NCBI RefSeq assembly: GCF_004765605.1
Contig: NZ_SRLC01000002.1
Coordinates: forward strand, 930,001 to 994,000
From: Hymenobacter aquaticus
GTDB taxonomy: Bacteria; Bacteroidota; Bacteroidia; Cytophagales; Hymenobacteraceae
Reading direction: 5' to 3'
DNA length: 64,000 bases
Numbering within the stretch: the first letter of the stretch is position 1; every line of letters starts with the position of its first letter. The position numbers and the translations under genes are program-made. The notes under the pieces are model-generated. The model was not told the DNA's origin, did no database searches, and worked only from the letters and a program-made list of their open reading frames with translations. This document shows positions 30,707-38,749 of the stretch, piece after piece.

Positions 30707-30993
30707 TGAGCACGCTGAAGAAACCTATCGTGACCGAGAAGGCCACGGCCCTGAACGAGAAAGGTCAGTACGCTTTCGAAGTAGAGCGCACCGCCAACAA
30801 GGTTCAGATCAAAAAGGAAATCGAGGCTCTGTACGGGGTAACGGTAACGGGCATTAGCACGATCCGCACCAACGGCAAGCTGAAGTCGAAATTCACCAAG
30901 GGTGGCTCCGTTTCGGGCCGTCGCCCCCACGGAAAGAAGGCTATTGTAACCGTGAAAGAAGGCGACGTAATCGACTTCTACAACGGTATCTAA
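30706..30993 (+). CDS. rplW: 50S ribosomal protein L23
   Basis: 95 residues, opening LKKPIVTEKATALNE, with the rRNA-binding strand VNK-type segment ANKVQIKKEIEALYGV. L23 lies at the tunnel exit and docks trigger factor and SRP. Confidence 0.96.
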   Translation: MSTLKKPIVTEKATALNEKGQYAFEVERTANKVQIKKEIEALYGVTVTGISTIRTNGKLKSKFTKGGSVSGRRPHGKKAIVTVKEGDVIDFYNGI

Positions 30994-31030
30994 GGTCGGG
31001 TAACCGACGAAACGCGCATTTTAAGATAAA

Positions 31031-31858
31031 ATGGCACTCAAAAAACTAAGACCAACATCACCGGGTCAGCGCTTCCGCATCGCACCCGCGTTCGACGAGA
31101 TTACGACGTCGACGCCGGAGAAGTCGCTGTTGGCACCCCTGAAAAAATCCGGTGGCCGGAATGAATCCGGAAAAATGACCAACCGCTACATCGGCGGTGG
31201 TCACAAGCAGAAGTATCGGGTAATCGACTTCAAGCGCGACAAGGCTGGTGTTCCGGCTACCGTCAAGACGATTGAATACGATCCGAACCGCACTGCCCGC
31301 ATCGCTCTGCTGAGCTACGCCGACGGCGAAAAGCGCTACATCATCGCGCCCGCCGGTCTGGCTGTAGGTACGGTAGTTGTGTCGGGCCCCGGTGTAGCTC
31401 CTGAAGTTGGCAACGCTCTGTCCCTGCGCGAAATTCCGCTGGGTACGATCGTACACAACATCGAGCTGATGCCCGGTGGCGGTGCTTCTATCGCGCGCTC
31501 GGCTGGCACTTACGCCCAGCTGGTTGCTCGCGAAGAGAAATACGCAACCCTGAAATTGCCTTCCGGCGAAATGCGCATGGTCCTGGTTACCTGCATGGCT
31601 ACGGTTGGTACGGTTTCGAACGGTGACCACATGAACGTACGTCTCGGCAAAGCCGGTCGTAACCGTTGGTTGGGTCGTCGCCCACGTGTTCGTGGTGTTG
31701 CCATGAACCCCGTGGATCACCCCATGGGTGGTGGTGAAGGTCGTTCGTCGGGTGGTCACCCACGCAGCCGCAACGGTATCTTCGCTAAGGGTCAGAAGAC
31801 CCGCAACAAGAACAAGTACTCCGAGCAGCTCATCGTTAACCGTAAAGGCAAGAAGTAA
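31031..31858 (+). CDS. rplB: 50S ribosomal protein L2
   Basis: 275 residues, standard length. The peptidyl-transferase-proximal region VRGVAMNPVDHPMGGGEG is intact, including the histidine thought important for activity. rpsS begins 3 bases after the stop. Confidence 0.98.
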   Translation: MALKKLRPTSPGQRFRIAPAFDEITTSTPEKSLLAPLKKSGGRNESGKMTNRYIGGGHKQKYRVIDFKRDKAGVPATVKTIEYDPNRTARIALLSYADGEKRYIIAPAGLAVGTVVVSGPGVAPEVGNALSLREIPLGTIVHNIELMPGGGASIARSAGTYAQLVAREEKYATLKLPSGEMRMVLVTCMATVGTVSNGDHMNVRLGKAGRNRWLGRRPRVRGVAMNPVDHPMGGGEGRSSGGHPRSRNGIFAKGQKTRNKNKYSEQLIVNRKGKK

Positions 31859-31861
31859 CCA

Positions 31862-32140
31862 ATGGCACGTTCGCTAAAAAAAGGGCCGTACATTGACTTC
31901 CGGCTCGAGAAGAAAGTCACGGCAATGGAAGATTCCGGCAAAAAGTCGGTGGTGAAGACCTGGTCGCGCCGCTCGATGATTTCGCCTGACTTCGTAGGCC
32001 ACACCTTCGCCGTGCACAACGGCAATAAGTTCATCCCGGTGTATGTAACGGAGAACATGGTAGGTCACAAACTCGGTGAGTTTGCCCCGACCCGTAACTT
32101 CCGTGGCCACATCGCCAAGAAAGATAAAGGCAAGCGCTAA
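31862..32140 (+). CDS. rpsS: 30S ribosomal protein S19
   Basis: 92 residues, opening ARSLKKGPYIDF, with GHKLGEFAPTRNFRGH at the C-terminus. It binds the 30S head with S13. rplV starts 1 base after the stop. Confidence 0.97.
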   Translation: MARSLKKGPYIDFRLEKKVTAMEDSGKKSVVKTWSRRSMISPDFVGHTFAVHNGNKFIPVYVTENMVGHKLGEFAPTRNFRGHIAKKDKGKR

Positions 32141-32141
32141 T

Positions 32142-32627
32142 ATGGAAGCTACCGCTAAACTCCGTAACGTGCCTACCTCGCCTCGCAAGATGCGCATGGT
32201 AGCCAACCTGGTACGTGGTCAGAAAGTGACCCGCGCTCTGGGCTTGCTGAAGTTCGAAGCTAACTCGGGCGCTGAGAAAATCGAGAAACTGCTCCTGTCG
32301 GCTTTGGCCAACTGGCAGCAGAAGAACGAGGACGAGCGTATCGAAGATGCCAACCTCTACATCAAAGAGATTTTCGTTGATGAAGGTCGTCAGCTGAAGC
32401 GTCTGCGTCCCGCCCCTCAGGGTCGTGGTCACCGCATCCGCAAGCGTAGCAACCACGTGACGCTGACCATCGACACCAAAGTAGAAGCACTTGGAAGCAA
32501 GGCTGCCGTAAAGCAGGCTGCTGAAACCAAACCTGCTACTGACGCTGTTGCTGAGGCTCCGAAGAAAACTACTCGTCGTAGCTCGGCTAAGAAATCCAAC
32601 GAAACCTCGGCTGAAGCCACCGCATAA
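32142..32627 (+). CDS. rplV: 50S ribosomal protein L22
   Basis: 161 residues from the ATG at 32142. The core ends near residue 112 (RAPQGRGHRI-type loop, then HVTLTID). A further ~45 residues form a low-complexity tail rich in Ala, Lys, Glu and Thr. The loop of L22 lines the exit tunnel; the tail probably lies on the solvent side. Upstream in-frame codons overlap rpsS and were excluded. Confidence 0.95.
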   Translation: MEATAKLRNVPTSPRKMRMVANLVRGQKVTRALGLLKFEANSGAEKIEKLLLSALANWQQKNEDERIEDANLYIKEIFVDEGRQLKRLRPAPQGRGHRIRKRSNHVTLTIDTKVEALGSKAAVKQAAETKPATDAVAEAPKKTTRRSSAKKSNETSAEATA

Positions 32628-32632
32628 GCACT

Positions 32633-33523
32633 ATGGGACAGAAAGTAAATCCGGTTGGCTTCCGTCTGGGCGTCATCAAAGGGTGGGACTCGAACTGGTA
32701 TGGCGGCAAGGACTTTGCCGACAAGCTGGTTGAGGACGAAAAAATCCGCAAATACGTACTCGCTCGTATTCCGAAAGGTGGCATCAGCCGCATCGTAATC
32801 GAGCGTACCCTGAAGCGTATCACCATCACCATTAACACGGCTCGTCCGGGTGTGGTAATCGGTAAAGGCGGTCAGGAAGTTGACAAGATCAAGGACGAGC
32901 TGAAGCAGATCACCAGCAAGGACGTTCAGATCAATATCTTCGAAATTAAGCGCCCCGAACTCGACGCGAAACTGGTAGGTGAGAGCATTGCTCAGCAGCT
33001 GCAGGCTCGTATCTCGTTCCGTCGCGCCATGAAGATGTCTATCCAGGCTGCTATGCGTGTTGGTGCCGAAGGCATCAAGATTCAGTGCGGTGGCCGTTTG
33101 GGTGGCGCCGAAATTGCTCGTTCCGAGCAGTACAAAGAAGGCCGTACCCCGCTGCACACCCTGCGCGCCGACATCGATTATGCTTTGTCGGAAGCTCAGA
33201 CCGTGTATGGCAAGATCGGCATCAAGGTGTGGATCATGCGTGGTGAGGTATTCGGCAAGCCCGACTTGTCGCCGAACCAGCAGCCGGCCAACCAAGGCAA
33301 CGACACCCGTGGCGGCGGCAACGACCGTGGCCCCCGTGGTGAGCGTGGCGACCGTGGCGGCGACCGTGGCCCGCGTCGGGACCGGAACGACCGTGGCGGT
33401 GACAACCGTGGCGGTGGCCAGGGTGGTGATAACCGTGGCGGCCAGGGCGGCGGCCAGCGTCGTGGCGGTGGAGCACCCGGTGGTGCCAACCGTGGCGGCG
33501 GTCAGGGCGGCCCACGTCGCTAG
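32633..33523 (+). CDS. rpsC: 30S ribosomal protein S3 with long RGG tail
   Basis: 296 residues against about 210-240 in most bacteria. The KH domain has GVVIGKGGQEVDKI, and the C-terminal domain ends near residue 215 (VWIMRGEVFGKPDL). Residues 223-296 are almost only Gly, Arg, Asp, Asn and Gln, with repeated RGG and DRGG units. S3 lines the mRNA entry channel with S4 and S5 and has helicase activity there. The coding DNA of the tail is a run of CGTGGCGGC-like repeats, which can vary in length. S5 has a related tail. Confidence 0.95.
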   Translation: MGQKVNPVGFRLGVIKGWDSNWYGGKDFADKLVEDEKIRKYVLARIPKGGISRIVIERTLKRITITINTARPGVVIGKGGQEVDKIKDELKQITSKDVQINIFEIKRPELDAKLVGESIAQQLQARISFRRAMKMSIQAAMRVGAEGIKIQCGGRLGGAEIARSEQYKEGRTPLHTLRADIDYALSEAQTVYGKIGIKVWIMRGEVFGKPDLSPNQQPANQGNDTRGGGNDRGPRGERGDRGGDRGPRRDRNDRGGDNRGGGQGGDNRGGQGGGQRRGGGAPGGANRGGGQGGPRR

Positions 33524-33560
33524 TCCTTTTCTCTTTCAAGAATTTCAATTTCGATAACTC

Positions 33561-33986
33561 ATGTTACAACCGAAAAGGACCAAGTATCGCAAGATGCAAA
33601 AGGGTCGCGTAACAGGCCTGGCCTACCGCGGCAGCTCCATAGACTTCGGTTCCTTCGCTATCAAGTCGTTGGAAGTGGCTTGGATTACGGCTCGCCAGAT
33701 TGAGGCTGCTCGTATCGCCATGACCCGCGCCATGAAGCGTGAAGGTCAAGTATGGATCCGTATTTTCCCCGATAAGCCAATTACCAAGAAGCCCGCTGAG
33801 GTTCGGATGGGTAAGGGTAAGGGTAGCCCCGAATATTGGGTGGCCTGCGTGAAGCCCGGCACCATCATGTTCGAATCGGACGGCGTGCCGCTGGAAGTGG
33901 CTCAGGAATCCCTGCGTTTAGCTGCGCAGAAGCTGCCAGTGAGAACTAAGTTTGTTGTTCGTCGCGACTACGAAGAGAACAAGTAA
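33561..33986 (+). CDS. rplP: 50S ribosomal protein L16
   Basis: 141 residues, opening MLQPKRTKYRKMQKGR. It carries KPAEVRMGKGKGSPEYWVA in two adjoining motifs near residues 75-95. L16 helps position A-site tRNA. rpmC starts 1 base after the stop. Confidence 0.97.
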   Translation: MLQPKRTKYRKMQKGRVTGLAYRGSSIDFGSFAIKSLEVAWITARQIEAARIAMTRAMKREGQVWIRIFPDKPITKKPAEVRMGKGKGSPEYWVACVKPGTIMFESDGVPLEVAQESLRLAAQKLPVRTKFVVRRDYEENK

Positions 33987-33987
33987 G

Positions 33988-34200
33988 ATGAAGAACGCAG
34001 AAATCCAAGCCCTTTCGCTAGAAGCGCTGAAGGAGCAAATCAAGACTGAACAAGCCAGCGGCCAGGCATTGCGTTTCGCGCACGCCATTTCGCCCCTGGA
34101 AAACCCAGTTCGCCTGAAGCACAGCCGCCGTACCGTAGCTCGTCTGAAGACTGAGTTGACCCGTCGCGAAAACGAGCAGGCAAACCAAACTGCTAAATAA
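33988..34200 (+). CDS. rpmC: 50S ribosomal protein L29
   Basis: 70 residues from the ATG at 33988 (KNAEIQALSLEALKEQ). Two long helices as in the family, with the RLKHSRRTVARLKTEL segment. Codons further upstream in this frame lie in rplP and were excluded. Confidence 0.94.
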   Translation: MKNAEIQALSLEALKEQIKTEQASGQALRFAHAISPLENPVRLKHSRRTVARLKTELTRRENEQANQTAK

Positions 34201-34202
34201 CG

Positions 34203-34493
34203 ATGGCAAGCAACGAAGAACAGCAGGTAGCAACCGCCGAAGAGCGGAACCTGCGGAAAGAAATCATCGGGCGCGTTTCCTCGACCAAAATGGACAAGTC
34301 CATCACGGTTGTGGTAGAAAGCAAAATGAAGCACCCGATCTACGGTAAGTTCGTTACTAAGTCGACCAAGTTCATGGCTCACGACGAGAATAACGAATGC
34401 GGCGAAGGGGATACGGTTCGCATCATGTCGACCCGCCCCTTGAGCAAGAACAAGCGCTGGAGATTGGTAGAAATTCTAGAACGCGCCAAGTAA
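34203..34493 (+). CDS. rpsQ: 30S ribosomal protein S17
   Basis: 96 residues. The core starts at RKEIIGRVSSTKMDKSITV after an acidic N-terminal extension of about 15 residues. The OB-fold segment GDTVRIMSTRPLSKNKRW is intact. Confidence 0.96.
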   Translation: MASNEEQQVATAEERNLRKEIIGRVSSTKMDKSITVVVESKMKHPIYGKFVTKSTKFMAHDENNECGEGDTVRIMSTRPLSKNKRWRLVEILERAK

Positions 34494-34494
34494 G

Positions 34495-34863
34495 ATGATA
34501 CAGCAAGAATCCCGTCTGACCGTCGCTGATAACAGCGGCGCCAAAGAAGTTCTCTGCATCCGTGTCCTCGGTGGCACGGGCAAGAAATACGCCAGCGTAG
34601 GCGACAAGATCGTCGTTTCGATCAAGTCGGCTCTGCCCTCCGGCAACGCTAAGAAAGGCACTGTGTCGAAAGCAGTAGTTGTTCGCACCAAGAAGGAAGT
34701 ACGCCGCAAAGACGGTTCGTACATCCGCTTCGACGACAACGCCGCCGTTCTGCTCAACAACAACGACGAGCCCCGCGGTACCCGTATCTTCGGCCCCGTA
34801 GCCCGCGAGTTGCGTGAGCGTCAGTTCATGAAAATTGTTTCACTAGCTCCTGAAGTTCTCTAA
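34495..34863 (+). CDS. rplN: 50S ribosomal protein L14
   Basis: 122 residues, the standard length, opening MIQQESRLTVADNSGAKE and ending with FMKIVSLAPEVL. It begins 1 base after the rpsQ stop. L14 forms part of the intersubunit and RsfS-binding surface. Confidence 0.98.
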   Translation: MIQQESRLTVADNSGAKEVLCIRVLGGTGKKYASVGDKIVVSIKSALPSGNAKKGTVSKAVVVRTKKEVRRKDGSYIRFDDNAAVLLNNNDEPRGTRIFGPVARELRERQFMKIVSLAPEVL

Positions 34864-34867
34864 GCAT

Positions 34868-35131
34868 ATGGCAACGAAGACGAAAGCTCAGCCCGTGAAA
34901 CTGCACGTGAAAACCGGTGATACCGTCTTGGTAATTGCTGGTGATGAGCGTGGCAAGACCGGCGTTATCAAGTCGGTAAACCGTTCGACGCAGCGCGTTA
35001 TCGTGGAAGGCCTGAACCTGGTGACCAAGCACAACAAACCCAGTGCTAAAAACCCGCAAGGGGGTATCACCAAGATCGAAGCTCCGATCCACGTATCTAA
35101 CGTGAAGGCAGTTGAATCGAAAAACGCCTAA
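34868..35131 (+). CDS. rplX: 50S ribosomal protein L24, short form
   Basis: 87 residues; most L24 proteins have about 100-110. The KOW domain (KTGDTVLVIAGDERGKTGVIKSV) is intact. The protein stops soon after PIHVSNVKAVE, so the usual C-terminal region is missing. No frameshift was seen that would restore it before rplE at 35147, so this appears to be a native short form. Confidence 0.92.
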   Translation: MATKTKAQPVKLHVKTGDTVLVIAGDERGKTGVIKSVNRSTQRVIVEGLNLVTKHNKPSAKNPQGGITKIEAPIHVSNVKAVESKNA

Positions 35132-35146
35132 CCCGGTACGACGACA

Positions 35147-35707
35147 ATGGCCCGACTGAAAGATATATATCAAAAAGAAGTAGTACCCGCGCTCCAGGAG
35201 AAATTCCAGTTCAAGAGCATCATGCAGGTACCACGCATCACCAAGATCTGCATCAACCGCGGTATTGGTTCGGCAGTAGCCGACAAGAAGCTGGTTGACA
35301 ATGGTGTAGACGAGCTGACGACCATCACCGGTCAGAAAGCCGTTGCTACCATTGCTAAGCGTTCGGTGTCGAACTTCAAACTCCGTGAAGGCATGCCCAT
35401 CGGCGCCCGCGTTACCCTGCGCGGCGAGCAGATGTACGAGTTCATGGACCGTTTGCTGACGGTTGCTCTCCCCCGGGTGCGCGACTTCAAAGGCATCAAC
35501 GACAAAGGCTTTGACGGCCGGGGTAACTATACCCTCGGTATCAAGGAGCAGATCATTTTCCCCGAAATTTCGATCGACAAGATCAAGTCAATCTCGGGTA
35601 TGGACATTACCTTCGTAACGACCGCCGAGAACGACGAGCAGAGCTATGAGCTCCTCAAAGCTTTCGGAATGCCGTTCGCTAACGCCAAGAAACAGAACAA
35701 TGGCTAA
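35147..35707 (+). CDS. rplE: 50S ribosomal protein L5
   Basis: 186 residues, with MQVPRITKICINRGIG and GMPIGARVTLRGEQMYEFMD. L5 contacts 5S rRNA and P-site tRNA. Its last codons overlap the start of rpsN by 8 bases. Confidence 0.97.
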   Translation: MARLKDIYQKEVVPALQEKFQFKSIMQVPRITKICINRGIGSAVADKKLVDNGVDELTTITGQKAVATIAKRSVSNFKLREGMPIGARVTLRGEQMYEFMDRLLTVALPRVRDFKGINDKGFDGRGNYTLGIKEQIIFPEISIDKIKSISGMDITFVTTAENDEQSYELLKAFGMPFANAKKQNNG

Positions 35708-35969
35708 GGAATCCGTCAAAGCAAGAGAAAGAAAGCGCATCGCTACGGTAGAACGTTACGCTGAGAAGCGTAAGGCTCTGAAAGCCGCCGGCGACTACGA
35801 AGGCTTGGACAAGTTGCCCCGCAACGCCTCGCCCGTACGCGTACACAACCGGGATAAAATTAACGGTCGTCCTCGTGGTTACATGCGTAAGTTCGGCATC
35901 AGCCGCGTTACGTTCCGCGAAATGGCGCTGGCTGGTAAGATCCCCGGCGTAACGAAGTCGAGCTGGTAA
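35700..35969 (+). CDS. rpsN: 30S ribosomal protein S14, zinc-free form
   Basis: 89 residues from the ATG at 35700, overlapping rplE by 8 bases. It is the long S14 type without the CXXC...CXXC zinc ribbon; the C-terminus reads RGYMRKFGISRVTFREMA. It ends the first half of the spc block; a terminator follows at 36071. Confidence 0.96.
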   Translation: MAKESVKARERKRIATVERYAEKRKALKAAGDYEGLDKLPRNASPVRVHNRDKINGRPRGYMRKFGISRVTFREMALAGKIPGVTKSSW

Positions 35970-36070
35970 CACAGCTTGGGTCTTACTCATCCTAAGACCG
36001 TGATATTTGGCAGGTTGCCGAAAGAAACCATTGGCCGAGCCTCAGTAAGTCGAGCCAAGTAGTCTTAACC

Positions 36071-36110
36071 GAAAATTTCGTCGCCACTTTCAAATGGCGG
36101 CGAAATTTTC
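36071..36110 (+). terminator. Hairpin/terminator between rpsN and rpsH
   Basis: GAAAATTTCGTCGCCA (36071-36086) pairs with TGGCGGCGAAATTTTC (36095-36110) with one GT pair. The AT-rich outer stem gives U-rich RNA at the 3' side. The -7 element of the next promoter follows 1 base later. Confidence 0.78.
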
Positions 36111-36111
36111 A

Positions 36112-36119
36112 TATCTTTG
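36112..36119 (+). promoter_or_regulatory. Promoter -7 element for rpsH
   Basis: TATCTTTG matches TAnnTTTG. No clear TTG stands about 20 bases upstream, because that DNA forms the hairpin. The leader to rpsH would be about 30 bases. Confidence 0.5.
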
Positions 36120-36155
36120 CGGCTCCCTAAAAAACGGGCTGCTCTCATCTACACA

Positions 36156-36554
36156 ATGAATACAGATCCAATTGCCGACTTCCTGACCCGGGTGCGCAAT
36201 GCCATCAAGGCAAACCACCGGGTAGTTGAAATTCCGGCCAGCAACATCAAGAAGGAAATCACGAAAGTGCTTTACCACAAGGGCTACATTCAGAGCTACC
36301 GCTTTGATGACTCTTCGGTACAGGGCACCATCAAGATTGCCTTGAAGTACAACCCCACTACGAAGCAGCCTGCTATCACCAAACTGGAGCGCATCAGCAC
36401 TCCCGGTCTGCGTCAGTACGCTCACGTGGAGAACATGCCGCGCGTACTCAGCGGCTTGGGCATTGCTATCCTGTCGACTTCGAAAGGGGTAATGACGGAG
36501 AAAGAGGCGAAAGCCCAGAACGTGGGTGGTGAAGTATTGTGCCACGTTTACTAA
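36156..36554 (+). CDS. rpsH: 30S ribosomal protein S8
   Basis: 132 residues from the ATG at 36156 (NTDPIADFLTRVRNAI follows). An upstream in-frame start would add 13 residues that overlap the promoter. The C-terminal LSTSKGVMTEKEAK is conserved. In E. coli S8 represses the spc operon; here it follows a new promoter. Confidence 0.97.
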   Translation: MNTDPIADFLTRVRNAIKANHRVVEIPASNIKKEITKVLYHKGYIQSYRFDDSSVQGTIKIALKYNPTTKQPAITKLERISTPGLRQYAHVENMPRVLSGLGIAILSTSKGVMTEKEAKAQNVGGEVLCHVY

Positions 36555-36572
36555 TCGAGGAGAAACGAGACT

Positions 36573-37127
36573 ATGTCACGCATTGGTAAACTGCCGATCA
36601 GCCTGCCTTCGGGCGTTCAGGTTGAAGTAAGCAACGAAAACACCGTTACGGTGAAGGGCCCGAAAGGCACCCTGACGACCCCGGTTGACCGCGACATTAC
36701 CCTTACCCAAGCCGATGGCCAGCTGGTTGTTGAGCGTCCTACCGAGCAAAAGCGCCACAAGGCCATGCACGGTTTGTACCGCTCGCTGATCAACAACATG
36801 GTCAACGGTGTAAGCAACGGTTTTGAGCTGAAGCTGGAGCTGGTAGGTGTAGGTTACAAAGCAGCAATGGCCGGTACTACGCTGGAATTGTCGCTGGGTT
36901 ACTCGCACAATATCTTCCTGTCCTTGCCCAAAGAAGTTACCGCTACGGCCGTAACCGAAAAAGGCAAGAACCCCATCGTTACGCTGAACAGCATTGACAA
37001 TCAACTGCTGGGTCAGGTAGCTGCTAAGATTCGCTCGCTGCGCAAAGTTGAGCCTTACAAAGGCAAAGGCGTGCGCTTCGTGGGTGAGCAAATTCGTCGT
37101 AAGGCTGGTAAAACGGCTTCGAAATAA
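36573..37127 (+). CDS. rplF: 50S ribosomal protein L6
   Basis: 184 residues with two similar alpha/beta domains and the C-terminal EPYKGKGVRFVGEQIRRK-type signature. A purine-rich GAGGAGAAACGAG precedes the ATG. Confidence 0.97.
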   Translation: MSRIGKLPISLPSGVQVEVSNENTVTVKGPKGTLTTPVDRDITLTQADGQLVVERPTEQKRHKAMHGLYRSLINNMVNGVSNGFELKLELVGVGYKAAMAGTTLELSLGYSHNIFLSLPKEVTATAVTEKGKNPIVTLNSIDNQLLGQVAAKIRSLRKVEPYKGKGVRFVGEQIRRKAGKTASK

Positions 37128-37136
37128 TTTCGCATC

Positions 37137-37487
37137 ATGGCTTTCGATAAAGCAACTAGAAGAAAACGGATCCAGCGCATCATCCGCACTAAGGTGGCTG
37201 GCACGTCCGAGCGTCCACGTTTGTCAGTGTTCCGCAGCAATACGGGCATCTATGCTCAGATTATTGACGACACCACTGGCCGTACGTTGGCGGCTGCTTC
37301 CTCGAAGCACGTTTCGGTGGAAGAGGGCAACGGAGTCGCCCTGGCTGCCGCAGTAGGCAAAGAACTTGCCTCCCGTGCTCAGGAAAAAGGAATTTCGAAA
37401 GTGGTATTTGACCGTTCGGGTTACCTCTACCACGGCCGCGTAAAATCATTGGCAGAAGGAGCCCGCGAAGGCGGCCTCAATTTCTAA
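37137..37487 (+). CDS. rplR: 50S ribosomal protein L18
   Basis: 116 residues with the 5S rRNA-binding N-terminus (RRKRIQRIIRTKVAGTSERP) and VVFDRSGYLYHGRVK near the C-terminus. rpsE follows after 6 bases. Confidence 0.96.
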   Translation: MAFDKATRRKRIQRIIRTKVAGTSERPRLSVFRSNTGIYAQIIDDTTGRTLAAASSKHVSVEEGNGVALAAAVGKELASRAQEKGISKVVFDRSGYLYHGRVKSLAEGAREGGLNF

Positions 37488-37493
37488 ATCATC

Positions 37494-38090
37494 ATGGCAG
37501 AATTCAACAACAACCCCCGTGGTGGTGGCAATGACCGTGGCGGTAATGACCGTCGGGGTGGTGGCAATGACCGTGGTGGCAACCGCGACCAGGCGCCCCG
37601 CGCCGGCGAATCCGATCTGAAAGAGAAGGTAGTCGCTATCAACCGCGTTGCCAAAGTAGTAAAAGGTGGTCGTCGCTTCAGCTTCTCGGCCATCGTAGTA
37701 GTGGGTGACGGCAACGGCACCGTAGGCTACGGCCTCGGCAAAGCCAACGAAGTTACCGACGCTATTGCCAAAGGCATCGACGACGCTAAAAAGAACCTGG
37801 TGAAAGTGCCGCTGTATAAGCACACCGTTCCCCACGTGATGGAAGGCAAGTATTCCGGTGGTTTCGTACTGGTGCAGCCCGCCGCGGCTGGTACTGGCGT
37901 AATTGCTGGTGGTGCTATGCGTGCCGTGTTCGAAAGCGCCGGCATCAAGGACGTACTGGCTAAGTCGAAAGGTTCTTCGAACCCCCACAACGTAGTTAAG
38001 GCAACCTTCGACGCTCTGCTGAAGATGCGCGACCCGATGCAGATTGCTCAACAGCGTGGTATCACTCTGGCCCAAGTTTTTAACGGTTAA
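37494..38090 (+). CDS. rpsE: 30S ribosomal protein S5 with RGG N-terminus
   Basis: 198 residues. Residues 1-36 are an Arg/Gly/Asn-rich extension with repeated RGGGNDRGG units. The normal S5 core starts near ESDLKEKVVAINRVAKVV and includes the decoding-fidelity region with GDGNGTVGYGLGKANEV. S5 lies beside S3 at the mRNA entry channel. The tail shares the phrase RGGGNDRG with S3, so the two probably act together or arose together. Confidence 0.95.
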   Translation: MAEFNNNPRGGGNDRGGNDRRGGGNDRGGNRDQAPRAGESDLKEKVVAINRVAKVVKGGRRFSFSAIVVVGDGNGTVGYGLGKANEVTDAIAKGIDDAKKNLVKVPLYKHTVPHVMEGKYSGGFVLVQPAAAGTGVIAGGAMRAVFESAGIKDVLAKSKGSSNPHNVVKATFDALLKMRDPMQIAQQRGITLAQVFNG

Positions 38091-38096
38091 GCAGCG

Positions 38097-38276
38097 ATGG
38101 CGCAGATCCAAATCAAACTCGTGAAAAGCGTTATTGACCGCCCTGAGCGTCAAAAGCGTACCGTTAAGGCCCTGGGCCTCGGTAAAATTGGTAGCACGAA
38201 GGCCGTAGAAAACACGCCCCAGGTTGCCGGTATGGTAGCCGCTGTGCAGCACCTCTTGGAAGTAACTGAACTCTAG
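38097..38276 (+). CDS. rpmD: 50S ribosomal protein L30
   Basis: 59 residues: AQIQIKLVKSVIDRPERQ opens the protein, followed by KALGLGKIGST. This is the short bacterial L30. It starts 6 bases after rpsE and ends 13 bases before rplO. Confidence 0.95.
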   Translation: MAQIQIKLVKSVIDRPERQKRTVKALGLGKIGSTKAVENTPQVAGMVAAVQHLLEVTEL

Positions 38277-38289
38277 GATTCCCCTCGAT

Positions 38290-38736
38290 ATGAATCTCAG
38301 CAATCTATCACCCGCCGTAGGCTCAACGCGCAACAACAAGCGTCTTGGCCGTGGTACGGGTTCCGGCCGCGGCGGCACGTCGACGCGTGGTCACAAAGGT
38401 CAAAAGTCTCGTTCGGGTTACTCCAAGAAGTCTGGCTTCGAAGGTGGCCAGATGCCCCTGCAGCGTCGTGTTCCGAAGTTCGGCTTCAAGAACATCAACC
38501 GCGTGGAGTACAAAGGCATCAACCTGGATGCTTTGACCAGCCTCAACGAAAAGAACAGCACTTCCACCATGGACGTTGCTTACTTCGTGTCGGCCGGCCT
38601 GGTGTCGAAAAACGCCAAAATCAAAATTCTGGGTCGTGGTGAAGTTACCACTGCTCTGGAAGTACATGCCCACGCATTCTCGAAATCGGCTGTTGAAGCC
38701 ATCGAGAAGGCTGGTGGTAAAGCTGTGACGCTGTAA
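38290..38736 (+). CDS. rplO: 50S ribosomal protein L15
   Basis: 148 residues. The basic Gly-rich N-terminus (RLGRGTGSGRGGTSTRGHKG) threads into 23S rRNA; the C-terminal domain ends AVEAIEKAGGKAVTL. secY follows after 13 bases. Confidence 0.97.
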   Translation: MNLSNLSPAVGSTRNNKRLGRGTGSGRGGTSTRGHKGQKSRSGYSKKSGFEGGQMPLQRRVPKFGFKNINRVEYKGINLDALTSLNEKNSTSTMDVAYFVSAGLVSKNAKIKILGRGEVTTALEVHAHAFSKSAVEAIEKAGGKAVTL

Positions 38737-38749
38737 AGTCTTATCGGCG

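Noticed and set aside
33299..33520. Tandem CGTGGCGGC-like repeats, considered as CRISPR or satellite DNA
   Set aside because: They lie in frame inside rpsC and encode its RGG tail; no spacers and no cas genes.
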